DNA from: Thalassia testudinum
Lineage: Eukaryota; Streptophyta; Magnoliopsida; Alismatales; Hydrocharitaceae
Direction of reading: 5' to 3'
Assembly: GCA_037157565.1 (NCBI GenBank)
Contig: JAZHRO010000063.1
Location: forward strand, 151,330,501-151,394,500
DNA: 64,000 bases
Position numbers and translations under genes: made by a program
Part shown: piece by piece, positions 46,015 through 56,341 of the stretch
How the letters are laid out: every line of letters begins with the position of its first letter
Numbering within the stretch: the first letter of the stretch is position 1
Notes under the pieces: generated by a model
The model's database searches: none
Told to the model about the DNA's origin: nothing
The model's input: only the letters and a program-made list of their open reading frames with translations

Positions 46015-48777
46015 TCAAAGAGGACCGAAGTCGGTCCGAAAAGACGTACCCGCGAAAAGCTCCGGGTACCGCTCCCGCATTGCCGCCTCAGGCTCCCAGG
46101 TAGCCTCCTCGTACCGCTGGCTCCTCCACAAAACCTTTACCAGGGGTACTTGCTTTCGTCTCAACCTGCGGACGGCTCGGTCTAGGATCTGCACTGGCCG
46201 CTCGGGGTAGGTCAGGTCGTCGCTCACCTCGACGCTCTCGTGACTTAGTACGTGGCTGGGATCGGCTACGTACTTCCTGGGGTTGGACACGTGGAACACG
46301 TCGTGCACACCAGAAAGCTGCGGGGGAAGGGCAAGTCTGTAAGCAACGGGTCCAACCCGCTCCATGACCTCAAAGGGCCCCACGAACCTCGGCGCGAGCT
46401 TCCCTCTCACCCCAGACCGCTGTAAGCCCTTCATGGGTGAAACACGAAGGAAGACGTGGTCCCCAACCTCGAACTGCACCTCTCTGCGTCTGCGATCTGC
46501 GTAGCTCTTCTGTCTGCTCCTGACAGTGCGGAGTCGTCTGTGGATCTGCTCGACTACCTCCTGACTCTGCCGGATCAACCTGGGGCCAACCTCCCACTTG
46601 GTCCCCACCTCAACCCAACTCAAGGGTGCCATGAATTTCCGTCCGTACAGAGCCTCGTAGGGAGCCATGCCGATGCTCGAGTGATAACTGTTGTTGTATG
46701 CAAACTCCGCCAGGGGCAGGTGCTCCTCCCAAGAGCCCCTCCAGTCTAGTACACAGGCACGCAAAAGGTCCTCAAGTGTCTGTATCGTGCGTTCCGACTG
46801 TCCGTCCGTCTGGGGGTGGTAAGCCGTGCTAAACCTCAACCTCGTCCCCAAAGCCTGTTGAAACTCAGCCCAAAACTGGGACGTAAAGCGGGTATCCCGG
46901 TCGGATACGATCTCCCGCGGAACTCCGTGTAGTCGCACCACATCACGGATATACCTCTCTGCCAACTGTGCTGGTCCCAAAGTGACTCGGATCGGCAAGA
47001 ATCGTGCCGTCTTCGTCAATCTATCCACTATTACCCAGACTGCGTCGTGTCCTCGCTGGGTAACAGGTAAGCCCACCACCAAGTCCATGGTGATGCTCTC
47101 CCACTTCCACTCTGGAACTGGAAGCGGCTGAAGCGGCCCTGCAGGCCTCTGATGCTCGGCTTTCACCTGCTGGCACACTAAGCACTGCTGCACGAACTCA
47201 CCCACATCCCGCTTCATCCCTCTCCACCAGAACTCGCGTCTCAAGTCATGGTACATTTTTGTGTTTCCGGGATGTATGGTGAATCTGGAACCGTGTGCCT
47301 CAGTCAGGAGCTCTCTCAACAGCTCCTCGTCTCTGGGGACGCACAACCGTCCCTTCAAGCGTAACACCTGGTCTGTGAAAGAGAAGTCCCCTGGGTCCCC
47401 TGATAGTACTCTGTCGCGCAAAGACTGCAAGTACGGATCGGCCATCTGTCCCGTGATGATGCGGTCTAACAACTCTGGCCTGGTCTGCAGTGTCACCGTC
47501 ACTGCCCCACAGTACCCTCGTAACTCTAGAGGTCTCCAACTGCCCACCTCCTCCAAAAGGCTCCAACTCTGTAACTGTAGACTGGCCAAGCGTGCGGGCA
47601 CCTTACGGCTCAAGGCGTCAGCCACCACATTGGCCTTTCCCGGGTGGTAGGAGATGCTGCAGTCGTAGTCCTTCAGGAGCTCCAACCAACGTCTCTGTCT
47701 CATGTTGAGCTCCTTCTGATCAAAAATATATCTGAGGCTCTTGTGATCTGTAAAAATCTCGAAGGTCTCACCGTACAAGTAGTGCCTCCATGTCTTCAGC
47801 GCGAAGACAACAGCTGCCAACTCTAGATCGTGGGTAGGGTAGGTATGCTCATGGGGCTTCAGCTGCCGCGAAGCGTAAGCGACCACGTGACCCCTCTGCA
47901 TGAGCACACCTCCTAACCCCTGCAAGGAAGCGTCCGTGTACACAACGAACCCGCCACTACTGTCAGGGATGGTGAGCACGGGAGCCGAGGTCAACCTCTC
48001 CTTCAGCTCCAGAAAACACGCCTCACAGGCGTCTGTCCAAGCGAAAGGCACGTCCTTCCGGGTCAACTGTGTCATAGGACGCGCAATCTGTGAAAATCCT
48101 CTGATGAACCGTCTGTAGTAACCTGCCAGTCCCAGGAAACTGCGAATCTCAGTGACTGAACGCGGTCTCTCCCACCTGAGCACTGCCTCGACCTTGGCGG
48201 GGTCCACCGCCAGGCCGTCTCCAGAGATCACATGACCCAAAAAGGTCACCTCCCTCAACCAGAACTCGCACTTGCTGTATTTGGCGTACAGCCTGCGTCG
48301 TCTCAGAGTGTCCAGAACCATCCGCAAGTGCTGTCCGTGCTGCGTCCGATCTCTAGAATAGATGAGTACATCATCTATGAAAACCACCACAAACTGGTCC
48401 AAGTACGGTCTAAACACCCGGTTCATCAGGTCCATGAAAGCAGCGGGGGCATTGGTCAGCCCAAACGGCATGACCAAAAACTCGTAGTGTCCGTACCGGG
48501 TGCGGAAAGCTGTCTTGGAGACGTCGGTCTCCCTGATCCTCAACTGGTGGTATCCAGACCTCAAGTCGATCTTGGAAAACACCGTGGCACCCCGCAACTG
48601 GTCAAACAAATCGTCGATCCTCGGCAGCGGATATCTGTTCTTGATGGTGACCCTATTCAGCTGTCGGTAGTCCACACAAAGGCGTAGGGTCCCATCCTTC
48701 TTCTTCACAAACAGTATCGGGGCTCCCCAGGGAGACGCATTGGGCCTCACGAAACCTTTCTCCAAAAGGTCCTGCAA
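46015..48777 (-). CDS. pol: Pol part of the E4 polyprotein: RT, RNase H, integrase, chromodomain
   Basis: Reverse transcribes element RNA and integrates the cDNA. The 920-codon stretch follows directly on the TAG at 48780-48778 in the same frame as gag, so its first codon (TTG) is not a real start. Reverse transcriptase spans about residues 1-190, with [18 protein letters not shown] and the catalytic FIDD (133-136). RNase H is about 275-392, with D281, E319 and D344 in place and the closing DALSRK. Integrase is about 490-770, with an H495/H502/C532/C535 zinc domain and D565, D626, E662 ([18 protein letters not shown]). [16 protein letters not shown] adaptor follows. The C terminus (about 860-912: [20 protein letters not shown], then [20 protein letters not shown]) is a Tekay-type chromodomain. 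All catalytic residues are present. The stop is TGA at 46017-46015. Confidence 0.96.
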   Translation of the reverse strand: MQDLLEKGFVRPNASPWGAPILFVKKKDGTLRLCVDYRQLNRVTIKNRYPLPRIDDLFDQLRGATVFSKIDLRSGYHQLRIRETDVSKTAFRTRYGHYEFLVMPFGLTNAPAAFMDLMNRVFRPYLDQFVVVFIDDVLIYSRDRTQHGQHLRMVLDTLRRRRLYAKYSKCEFWLREVTFLGHVISGDGLAVDPAKVEAVLRWERPRSVTEIRSFLGLAGYYRRFIRGFSQIARPMTQLTRKDVPFAWTDACEACFLELKERLTSAPVLTIPDSSGGFVVYTDASLQGLGGVLMQRGHVVAYASRQLKPHEHTYPTHDLELAAVVFALKTWRHYLYGETFEIFTDHKSLRYIFDQKELNMRQRRWLELLKDYDCSISYHPGKANVVADALSRKVPARLASLQLQSWSLLEEVGSWRPLELRGYCGAVTVTLQTRPELLDRIITGQMADPYLQSLRDRVLSGDPGDFSFTDQVLRLKGRLCVPRDEELLRELLTEAHGSRFTIHPGNTKMYHDLRREFWWRGMKRDVGEFVQQCLVCQQVKAEHQRPAGPLQPLPVPEWKWESITMDLVVGLPVTQRGHDAVWVIVDRLTKTARFLPIRVTLGPAQLAERYIRDVVRLHGVPREIVSDRDTRFTSQFWAEFQQALGTRLRFSTAYHPQTDGQSERTIQTLEDLLRACVLDWRGSWEEHLPLAEFAYNNSYHSSIGMAPYEALYGRKFMAPLSWVEVGTKWEVGPRLIRQSQEVVEQIHRRLRTVRSRQKSYADRRRREVQFEVGDHVFLRVSPMKGLQRSGVRGKLAPRFVGPFEVMERVGPVAYRLALPPQLSGVHDVFHVSNPRKYVADPSHVLSHESVEVSDDLTYPERPVQILDRAVRRLRRKQVPLVKVLWRSQRYEEATWEPEAAMRERYPELFAGTSFRTDFGPL

Positions 48778-50760
48778 CTAGGACTTGAGCTCTCGCAGCT
48801 CAAGCGGTTCCATTCTGTATGGCGCGGTGGAGATGGGGCTGGTCCCTGGTACTAGTGAGATCTCAAACTCGATCTCACGCTCGGGCGGTAGTCCTGGTAA
48901 CTCGTCTGGAAACACGTCGGGGTACTCTCTGACCACCGGGATGCTCTGGAAGTCTGCCACCACACAAGCTAGGAAGCCCTCACACCCTTGGCTCAAAAGT
49001 CTCGTCGCCCGAAGTGCCGAAATGCACCTGAAACCTCCGTCCACTGGCTGCCCGTGAAACTCGAAAGAAGGCAACTCCGGAATGGAGAAGACAATCTTCC
49101 TCTCAAAACAGTCTACCAAGGCGTGGTAAGCGGACAGCCAATCCATCCCCAGAATCACTCCAAAGTCCTCCATCTGTATCATAATCAGGTCAGCTGGCAG
49201 GCTATGTCCCCCAATGCTGACCCCGCAACCCGTGTACACCTCCTCAGCTACAAACAGCTGACCACTCGGACCTCTGATTACGAACGGATTCTCTAACAGT
49301 GTATAATCCTGGTCCAAACTAACTGCGAAACTGGCTGCGACAAACGAGTGCGTAGCGTCGGAATCGAAAAGCGTGTAAACGAGTCTGCCAGAAACTGAAA
49401 CCATACCTGCTACCACGGATCCCGATGCTCTGGCGTCCCTATGTGTTAGGGCGTTGATACGCCCCTCAGCTCTAGGTGCGGACGAAGCAGCCACACTCTG
49501 CGTCGGACGGGTAGGTGCTGGCCGGTACCCTCCTCGCGACTGCTGTCCTCCTCCTCGTGCCTGGGAACCGCGGCCTCCTGCACGCCCTCCAGTGCTCTGC
49601 ACGGGAAGTATCTGCTGACCTCCTGCCCTAGATGGGCAGTCCCTCCTGACGTGGCCCGGCTGGCCACACTGGTAGCAGAGGGGAACCCGACTCCCGCCCT
49701 CAGTGAGTCCCTGCTGTCGGCTAGGCGGGGGTCCGGTGCTGGCGACTGGCCCCTGTCGAGGGCCCCCAAAGGCCACTGATGGCCCTGCACAGCGTGACAG
49801 CTCTCCTGCGGATGTCACGTGTCTCCGTTCTCGCCGGCATTGTGAGAAGTCTGGCTGAAAGGGCCTCTTCCGCCCGCCGTCGGTCTCTCGCGCGGACGGG
49901 TTGGTCTCCTCGTAAGTCATAGCTGCCTCTACCACCCTCGAAAACGTCGGCAGCTTCAGGGGTTTGACATATCCCCGGATCGCAGGCCAGAGCCCCTCGG
50001 TGAACCTCCAAAGGCGCTCCTCCTCAGTGGCTACCGCTGTTGCTGCAAAGCGGGACAGCTCCAAGAAACGCGTGCGGTACGCGCTCACGGTCATCGTCCC
50101 TTGGCGGAGAGTGTGGAACTCCCGCCTCCTCTGGTCCTGCCATGTCTGGGGAAAGTACTGCTCGTAGAAGAGGGTGACGAACTGGTCCCACGTCGGCTCG
50201 TCCCTCTCCTGTCCCCGGACCGCCCTCCACCACCGGTGTGCCGCACTCTCCAGCTGGTACGTGGCAAAGGCCACGCGGTACTCCACCGGGGGGCGAAGGG
50301 TGTCGAAGATCTTCTCCAGCTGCTCAAGCCAGTCCTCTACCTCGGTCGGGTCCTCATCCCCCTTGAAGGAGGGGGGCTTCAGCTTCCGGAACTGTCCGAA
50401 AAGCTCGAAGTGGCGCTGTAGGGGAGGTGCTGGTGCACCTCCAGGCGAAGGTGCCTCGTGTACAGAAGTGTCGGAGGAAGGTGGGGGCGGCAGGGGCCCA
50501 TCCCCTCCCTCGTGTCCAGCGCCGCGTCTGTCGCGTGGTCCCACAGAGGACTCCCCCTCTGCAACCCCAGGAGGAGGTGCTCGGGGCGGTGGGTGGAGCT
50601 CCTCTCGTACAATATCCCATATCAGTCTGGCGAGGTCCTGGGCTTGGGCGCCAGGGAGTGGTGGCTGGTCCACCGAGACGTCAACGACAGCACGTCCACC
50701 TCGCCGACCTCGCCATCGGCCGCGCCCGCGGCCAGTCTCGTCAGTCCCGCGACGAGGCAT
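48778..50760 (-). CDS. gag: Gag-protease part of the E4 polyprotein, ending at an in-frame TAG
   Basis: I choose the ATG at 50760-50758 (MPRRGTDETGRGRGRW, a normal Tekay gag start); upstream in-frame codons belong to the leader. The product is 660 residues. A basic Gly/Arg-rich N terminus is followed by a proline-rich part. The retrotransposon gag core lies at about 120-270 (FELFGQFRKLKPPSFKGDED, VEDWLEQLEKIF, AAHRWWRAV, FYEQYFP). The CCHC zinc knuckle CYQCGQPGHVRRDC is at about 362-375. The aspartic protease has the motif LFDSDATHSF at about 464-473, where the family has DSGATHSF; the glycine codon reads GAC (49359-49357), so activity is doubtful. The frame ends ELRELKS at TAG 48780-48778. 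Related elements have ELK..LQDLL there without a stop, so a CAG codon probably mutated to TAG. Confidence 0.95.
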   Translation of the reverse strand: MPRRGTDETGRGRGRWRGRRGGRAVVDVSVDQPPLPGAQAQDLARLIWDIVREELHPPPRAPPPGVAEGESSVGPRDRRGAGHEGGDGPLPPPPSSDTSVHEAPSPGGAPAPPLQRHFELFGQFRKLKPPSFKGDEDPTEVEDWLEQLEKIFDTLRPPVEYRVAFATYQLESAAHRWWRAVRGQERDEPTWDQFVTLFYEQYFPQTWQDQRRREFHTLRQGTMTVSAYRTRFLELSRFAATAVATEEERLWRFTEGLWPAIRGYVKPLKLPTFSRVVEAAMTYEETNPSARETDGGRKRPFQPDFSQCRRERRHVTSAGELSRCAGPSVAFGGPRQGPVASTGPPPSRQQGLTEGGSRVPLCYQCGQPGHVRRDCPSRAGGQQILPVQSTGGRAGGRGSQARGGGQQSRGGYRPAPTRPTQSVAASSAPRAEGRINALTHRDARASGSVVAGMVSVSGRLVYTLFDSDATHSFVAASFAVSLDQDYTLLENPFVIRGPSGQLFVAEEVYTGCGVSIGGHSLPADLIMIQMEDFGVILGMDWLSAYHALVDCFERKIVFSIPELPSFEFHGQPVDGGFRCISALRATRLLSQGCEGFLACVVADFQSIPVVREYPDVFPDELPGLPPEREIEFEISLVPGTSPISTAPYRMEPLELRELKS

Positions 50761-50924
50761 CCCCTGCAAGGAGACGCGAAACGAAACGGAAACGTCAAAA
50801 CAGAAGGTACCTAACAAAACTTCTAAGAGCTCATGTCAAGAGATATGTTGTGGTGGCTACTCTAGCTATAAACATGTGAATTGGTTATTTTCCAGTCAGT
50901 TGATTCACTTCTCGGGATGAGCTT
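50761..50924 (-). other. E4 leader
   Basis: A short untranslated leader of about 164 bases between the primer-binding site and the gag ATG. No distinctive motif. Confidence 0.6.
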
Positions 50925-50936
50925 GCTCTGATACCA
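50925..50936 (-). promoter_or_regulatory. E4 primer-binding site (initiator tRNA-Met)
   Basis: On the minus strand TGGTATCAGAGC, three bases after the LTR end. It is the standard site complementary to the 3' end of initiator tRNA-Met in chromoviruses. Confidence 0.95.
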
Positions 50937-50939
50937 TCT

Positions 50940-53703
50940 TGTAACGACCCGATTCCCGAGTCCCTACGAGACACGAGAACCGGACCGACTCGACTAATCC
51001 CAAGACCTAGTCGTCCAACGAGGAAGTAACCAAAAGACAGTAAAATAAACCACATTCAGCATGAATATAACTAACAGTAAGAAAGTACAGCAGTAAGGAA
51101 AGAAACTACTACAGTAGGTACCACCACAACAGTAAAACAGCATTTATCATATAACAAGAACTGCAGGTAAAGAAGGTACAGCGGAAACAAAAACTACTCA
51201 CTAGAACAGAAACAAAAGGGGTACAAAAAGGCTGTGGTACTCTACTGGACCCTACTCGGCCCAGCGTCCTCTGCAGCCGCCGACCCTGGCTGCTCAACAC
51301 CTGGTCCTGAAAAAGGTAACGAGTGTAACACGTCAGCAAAACGCTGAGTAGAGTGGCAAACTAACTAAAGGCAACAGTAGAGTGTACAGTAGCTGTTATG
51401 TTCTATTACTTCTTTTTTTTTTCACATCTTTCAATTTTTCTCACTATTTCTTTTATTTCTCAGATCCTTTACTTGATCTCGAATGTCCTCGTGGGAACGA
51501 TCTTGATTGCAGTCTTTTCCAAAAGTAGAAGTAGCACGTGGTGCTCTCCTGGCCGGGATAGTCCCCCGTGGTGATCCTACCCTCAGTCAACCACCCCAAG
51601 GTCACTGACAGACGTAACGGTGACTACGGCACGCGCGATAGACGCACAGGTAGCTAGCCCGCACTGGCACGCGGTCAGTCGTTTCCGTTAACGGGTGCGC
51701 CCAAAGCACAGCACGGAACCAGGGCAGAGCCCTCTCAGTAACAGGGGTCCAACCCCTCCACAGTAACCAAACCGGGGCCTTGCCACTCCACAGTCCGCGC
51801 ACCCTCGCCTGACTACCCTGGTTTGCCCTAATGGGCCTAACAAGTCGGTGAAGGAGGCTAGCAGAACCCCGGGGCCCGTGGGGTAGCTAGTACTCTCCTA
51901 ACACTAGTAGCTCTCCTCGGTACTACGTACACGAGGGCCAACAAGTCTGTACAGAGCGACCAATCCTAACCCCGGGTCCCTGGGGCGGCTGGCCCCACTC
52001 TGCACTAAACAGGTACAGGTACTTCCCTTGGTACTGCGTACCCAAGAGACAGTACAAACTACATCTCAGTTCCATTCCTTTTTTTTTCCAGGAGTTCCAC
52101 TCCTAATTCCCCGTAGGGTTCCAGCTCTTTATCTCAGAACATCATATGTTTCACTTTCCAGATTCACGTTCTCAAAATCCATGATCTCAAACATGTTTCT
52201 TTATTCATGACAAGCAGCTGTTAATTAAATTTACAAGCAGCTTTATATATATTCCTTTCCATTTTCCCAAGACTGCAGTAATATACATTCCACTAGTTTT
52301 TCCACCCTAGGATTCATGCCATACCCTAGGATCTATCATACAATCTAGTTTTCCGGCCCTAGAATTCATGCAACACCTAGGAGCTATCATTCCATATATT
52401 TCTCATTCCTAGGATTCATGCAATGCCCTAGGTTCTAGTTATGGTTCCATACTTTAACAGATTTTATTAATACTTAAAGCCACTCTACCAGGTACAACGG
52501 GAGTAGTGGGGGCGTGATCGGGAATCCCGCGTGCCTCCGCGACTCTCAAGACTGCAACCGAACGAGGTCCTATCACAAGGATCAAACACAAGGAGTGTCT
52601 CAGAACAGTGTATAGCTACTGTAGACGGGTAGAGGAATTAATTCTGAAAAGAACGCAACTCGAATCGCGGAAAACGGAGCCCAAACGGGCCCTAAACGGG
52701 TCGAAAAAGATGATACTGTGCAAAATCAGACATCTGGAACTCCTTCCAGACGTCTTAAACGGTGGATCAGAGAATTACCTATTCAGCTTGGTTCCCCGGA
52801 CGTCCAGAAGCCTGCGGGGACGTCTGTCCTATACCCCAGACGTCCGATGGTACACACGGACGTCTGTAGATCACTCCCGCCGTCCGGTACAACTTCCAGA
52901 CGTCTGATTCGCAAAGGATGGCGAATCAGCGACCTGCGCACGGCCAACCCGCCCTCCCTCAGTACGGTCAGTTGAGAAGAAGGAAGAAGAAAGCGGAAAC
53001 TTACCTTTCAGACGTCTGTATGATCTTACAGACGTCGACCTTGCCGTCTGGCTATCAACCCAGACATCTGATTCTGGAAATCTTTCCAGAATCAGAACCC
53101 TGCTCGGCCTCCGCTCGTGACGCCGCCCGCGTCGCACCTCGCGCGTCTGCTGCTCAGCCCGCAGTAGGTCCCACTCCGCGTCCCTCCGCGCCCCCTGCGC
53201 CCTCCGTCGGCCGGCCAAGCCGCTCCGGCGAGCTCGCCCTCACGGCAGAGCCCCGTCCTCGCACGCCGCACCTCCTCCGCGCTCACTGCGGCTGCCGCTG
53301 CCGCCCTCGCGCTCGCTCGCCCTCGCGCTCGCTCGCCCTCGCGCTCGCTCGCCCTCGCGCTCGCTCGCCCTCGCGCTCGCTCGCCCTCGCGCTCAGGAAG
53401 GAGAAGAAGGAGGAGACGGTGGAGACGGGAGGGGAGGCGCGCCCTTTTTAAGGCCGCGCGAGGAGGAGAGAGAAGGTGGTCGCAGCGCGCCTGCAGCCGC
53501 AGAGGGAGAGAGAGAAGGAATCGCAGGTCTGCGTGCACAGGCGCGCAGACGAATCTCCCGTGCGAACATAACTATTTTCCAGACGTCTGTAAACGATCCC
53601 GGATGTCTGGTCAGACGTCTGGATGTGATCCAAGACGTCTTGTCCGACGTCTGGGCCACCTCCCAGACGTCTTAAAAGGCGTCTGGGGCACGCGTTCGTT
53701 ACA
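50940..53703 (-). repeat. E4 5' LTR (right on the map)
   Basis: 2764 bp. A minus-strand TATA-like box CCTTAAAAAGGGC lies at 53442-53453. AGACGTCT-type palindromes are dense at 52727-53070 and 53579-53690. The 16-bp repeat ctcgccctcgcgctcg is expanded to five or six copies at about 53308-53395. Internal frames (for example 52918-53451, 177 residues) are shadows. Confidence 0.95.
53308..53395. repeat. 16-bp minisatellite in the E4 5' LTR
   Basis: Tandem copies of ctcgccctcgcgctcg. The 3' LTR has about four fewer copies, which accounts for the length difference between the LTRs. Confidence 0.9.
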
Positions 53704-56305
53704 CTAGGATTCATGAAATGTCCTAGATTCTAGTTAAGGTTCCATGCTTTAACAGATTTTAATAACTTAAGCCACTCTACCAGGTACAACGGGAGTAATG
53801 GGGGCGTGATCGGGAATCCCGCGTGCCTCCGTGACTCCCAAGACTGCAACGGAACGAGGTCCTATCACAAGGATCAAACACAAGGAGTGTCTCAAAACAG
53901 TGTATAGCTACTGTAGACGGGTAGAGGAATTAATTCTGAAAAGAACGCAACTCGAATCGTGGAAAACGGAGCCCGAACGGGCCCTAAACGGGTCGAAAAA
54001 GACGATACTGTGCAAGATCAGACGTCTGGAACTTCTTCCAGACGTCTTAAAAAGTGGAACAGAGAATTACCTGTTCAGCGTGGTTTCCCAGATGTCCAGA
54101 AGTCTGCAGGGACGTCTTTCCTAGCTCCTAGACTTCCGATTGTCACCCCGGACGTCTGGATGTCACTCCCGCCATCTGGTACAACTTCCAGACGTCTGAT
54201 TCGCAAAGGATGGTGAATCAGCGAACCTGCGCACAGCCAACTGCCTCCCTCAGTACGGTCAGTCGATAGGAAGGAAGAAGAAGGCGGAATACTCACCTTT
54301 CAGACGTCTGTATGAGCTTCCAGACGTCTCCCTCACCGTCTGGCTATCAACCCAGACGTCTGATTCTGGAAATTTTTCCAGAATCAGGGCGCGACCTGAC
54401 CTCTGCTCGCGACACTGCCCGCGTCGTACCTCGCGCGTTTGCTGCTCAGACCGCAGCAGTCCCTCCCACGCCGTTCCGCGTCCCCCCCTGCACCCTCCAC
54501 CGGCCGGCCCTAGCAGCCCCGGCGAGCTCGCCCGCACGACATCACCTCCTCTGCGCTCACTGCGGCCGCCGCTGCCGCCCTCGCGCTCACTCTCGCGCTC
54601 ACTCTCGCGCACTGGCTGAAGGAGAAGGGAAAGGAGACGGTGGTGACGGAGTGAGGGGAGGCGTGGCCTTTTAAGGCCGCGCGAGGAGGAGAGAGGGCGC
54701 GGCAGGCGTCTGCAGCCGCAGAAGAAAAAAAGAGAGGGAATAACGAATATGCGGTCTGCACTCTCAGGCGCGCAGACGACTCGCGCGTGTGGAAGATAAC
54801 GATTTTTCAGACGTCTAGAAACCATCCCAGACGTCTGGCAAGACGTCTGGATGTGATCCCAGACGTCTGGTCCGGCGTCTGGGCCACCTCCCAGACGTCT
54901 TAAAAGACGTCCGGGGCACGCGTTCGTAACAATATTAGTTATCCATAGTCGCATTTGTAAAAATACACGCATGCATGCATTTAATTGAGAGGGAGGAGAG
55001 TGAAATAAATGGCCTTGTAATTGACAAATTCTTCAAGTGTTGCCTTGCAAAATCTCGATCTTCATTGTTATTTCTTTTTGACTTTGAATTTCTCCGTGCG
55101 GCTGCAGGCATGGCCTCTTCTTCCTCTTCGTGCCATGCTCTACAGTAAGCCCTTCCTTGCAGCTGCTTGCCCTGCCAAGCCATGCCAGCCATGCACAGCT
55201 GCATGCATAGCCAGGGCATGGCTGTGCATGCCTTCTTCCTCTATAAAACAGGCACGGCTTCTTCTTTGCAAGGGGTCCTGGTCCAAGCCAAAAAAAACAC
55301 CACAGCACCTTCCTTCCTCCTTCCAGGTCGTCTCCTCCCCTCTCCCTCCATACACAGCCTCTCCTCCTCTGAGGAGCCACTCTGCGAGTAGGAGTACCTC
55401 ACAGTGGTGCACAACCACCACTGTGAGTCCACCACCACCCAGCTCACCAAAGAGCCGGTGGGCGTGGTGGTCTTCTCTCTGTTTCAACATTGAGCCACTT
55501 CTGCCATTGCCGCAGGCTTCAAGGTCTGAAGCTCTGTAGCAGCAGCGTAGGCCACCGCGCACCCGCATGCAGGACACCATGCACGCCTGCAGGCCACCCT
55601 CCCCTCCTGCTTCTTCGCGTACACCCACCTCTCCGCACAAGCCACCAGCCGGCGTAGGCCTTCCGCGCTCACGCCAGCTTGTGCAGCGGCTCTGCACTCA
55701 CAGAACCGGACATGCCTGGTCGCGCGGCTTGCCCCGGCACTATAGCCACTGTTCACGCGTTTCAGCGGAACATTGTGGCAATAGTGTGGTGACCGGTAAC
55801 TTTCTCACTTAACCGGTCACCCGACGCGCTGCAACCGGTTCCTGCCCGCGTCCAGCCGCGCGCCTGCTCCAGCGCCCACTCGCACGTCTGCGTGCACCCG
55901 CATCTGCCAACACCCACCCGCTTCAGCGTTTGCGTCCACATCCCCCTTCGCTCGCACCCACCCGCTCTTCACGCAATGTGGTGCGCTGCGTTCCTTCCTC
56001 CGTGCCCACTCCCCTGCGTGCGCGTGCCTCTCTATGCGCCTACGTGCCTACGCACGTGCGCGGATCACCAGATGTCGCCCCATTGCTGTAGATGACTTAA
56101 AAGCGCCTTTTCTTCACAGCAGGCGCTCTTTCTCTCTTTCTCTCTCTCTCTCTCACAGCACTCTCTCACTCTCTCTGTCGACACATACACACACATACTC
56201 ACACTCTCGCACACACACACTCTCACCTATACACTATTATGTACTTATATATATATAAATATATCTATACATATATTAGTACCTATATAACTAAGTATAA
56301 GTATG

Positions 56306-56341
<36 letters not shown>

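Larger units (their letters stand above)
43228..53703 (-). mobile_element. E4: nearly intact Tekay/Del-type chromovirus
   Basis: A 10.5-kb Ty3 element on the minus strand. The 5' LTR is 50940-53703, the 3' LTR 43228-45928, with perfect CTAGG duplications (43223-43227 and 53704-53708). The primer-binding site matches initiator tRNA-Met. One long gag-pol frame (50760 to 46015) is broken by a single TAG. A chromodomain-like C terminus and clade-typical motifs place it in the Tekay (Del) group. The near-identical LTRs make it the youngest insertion in the window. It sits inside an LTR of its own family (S6). Confidence 0.97.
41768..54931 (-). mobile_element. S6: solo LTR of the Tekay family, split by E4
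   Basis: The left part 41768-43227 starts tgtaacgacccg. After E4 the right part 53709-54931 ends cgttcgtaaca. Together they make about 2.68 kb, matching the E4 LTRs along the whole length but with more differences. Perfect ATATT duplications (41763-41767 and 54932-54936). It is in the same orientation as E4 and inserted in the E3 3' LTR. Confidence 0.95.

Noticed and set aside
46015..48777. Separate pol gene with its own start
   Set aside because: The first codon is TTG directly after the TAG, in the same frame as gag. No ATG or start context supports independent translation.
50761..50817. Start of E4 gag at 50817
   Set aside because: That codon is TTG. The ATG at 50760 gives the normal Tekay-type MPRRG start.
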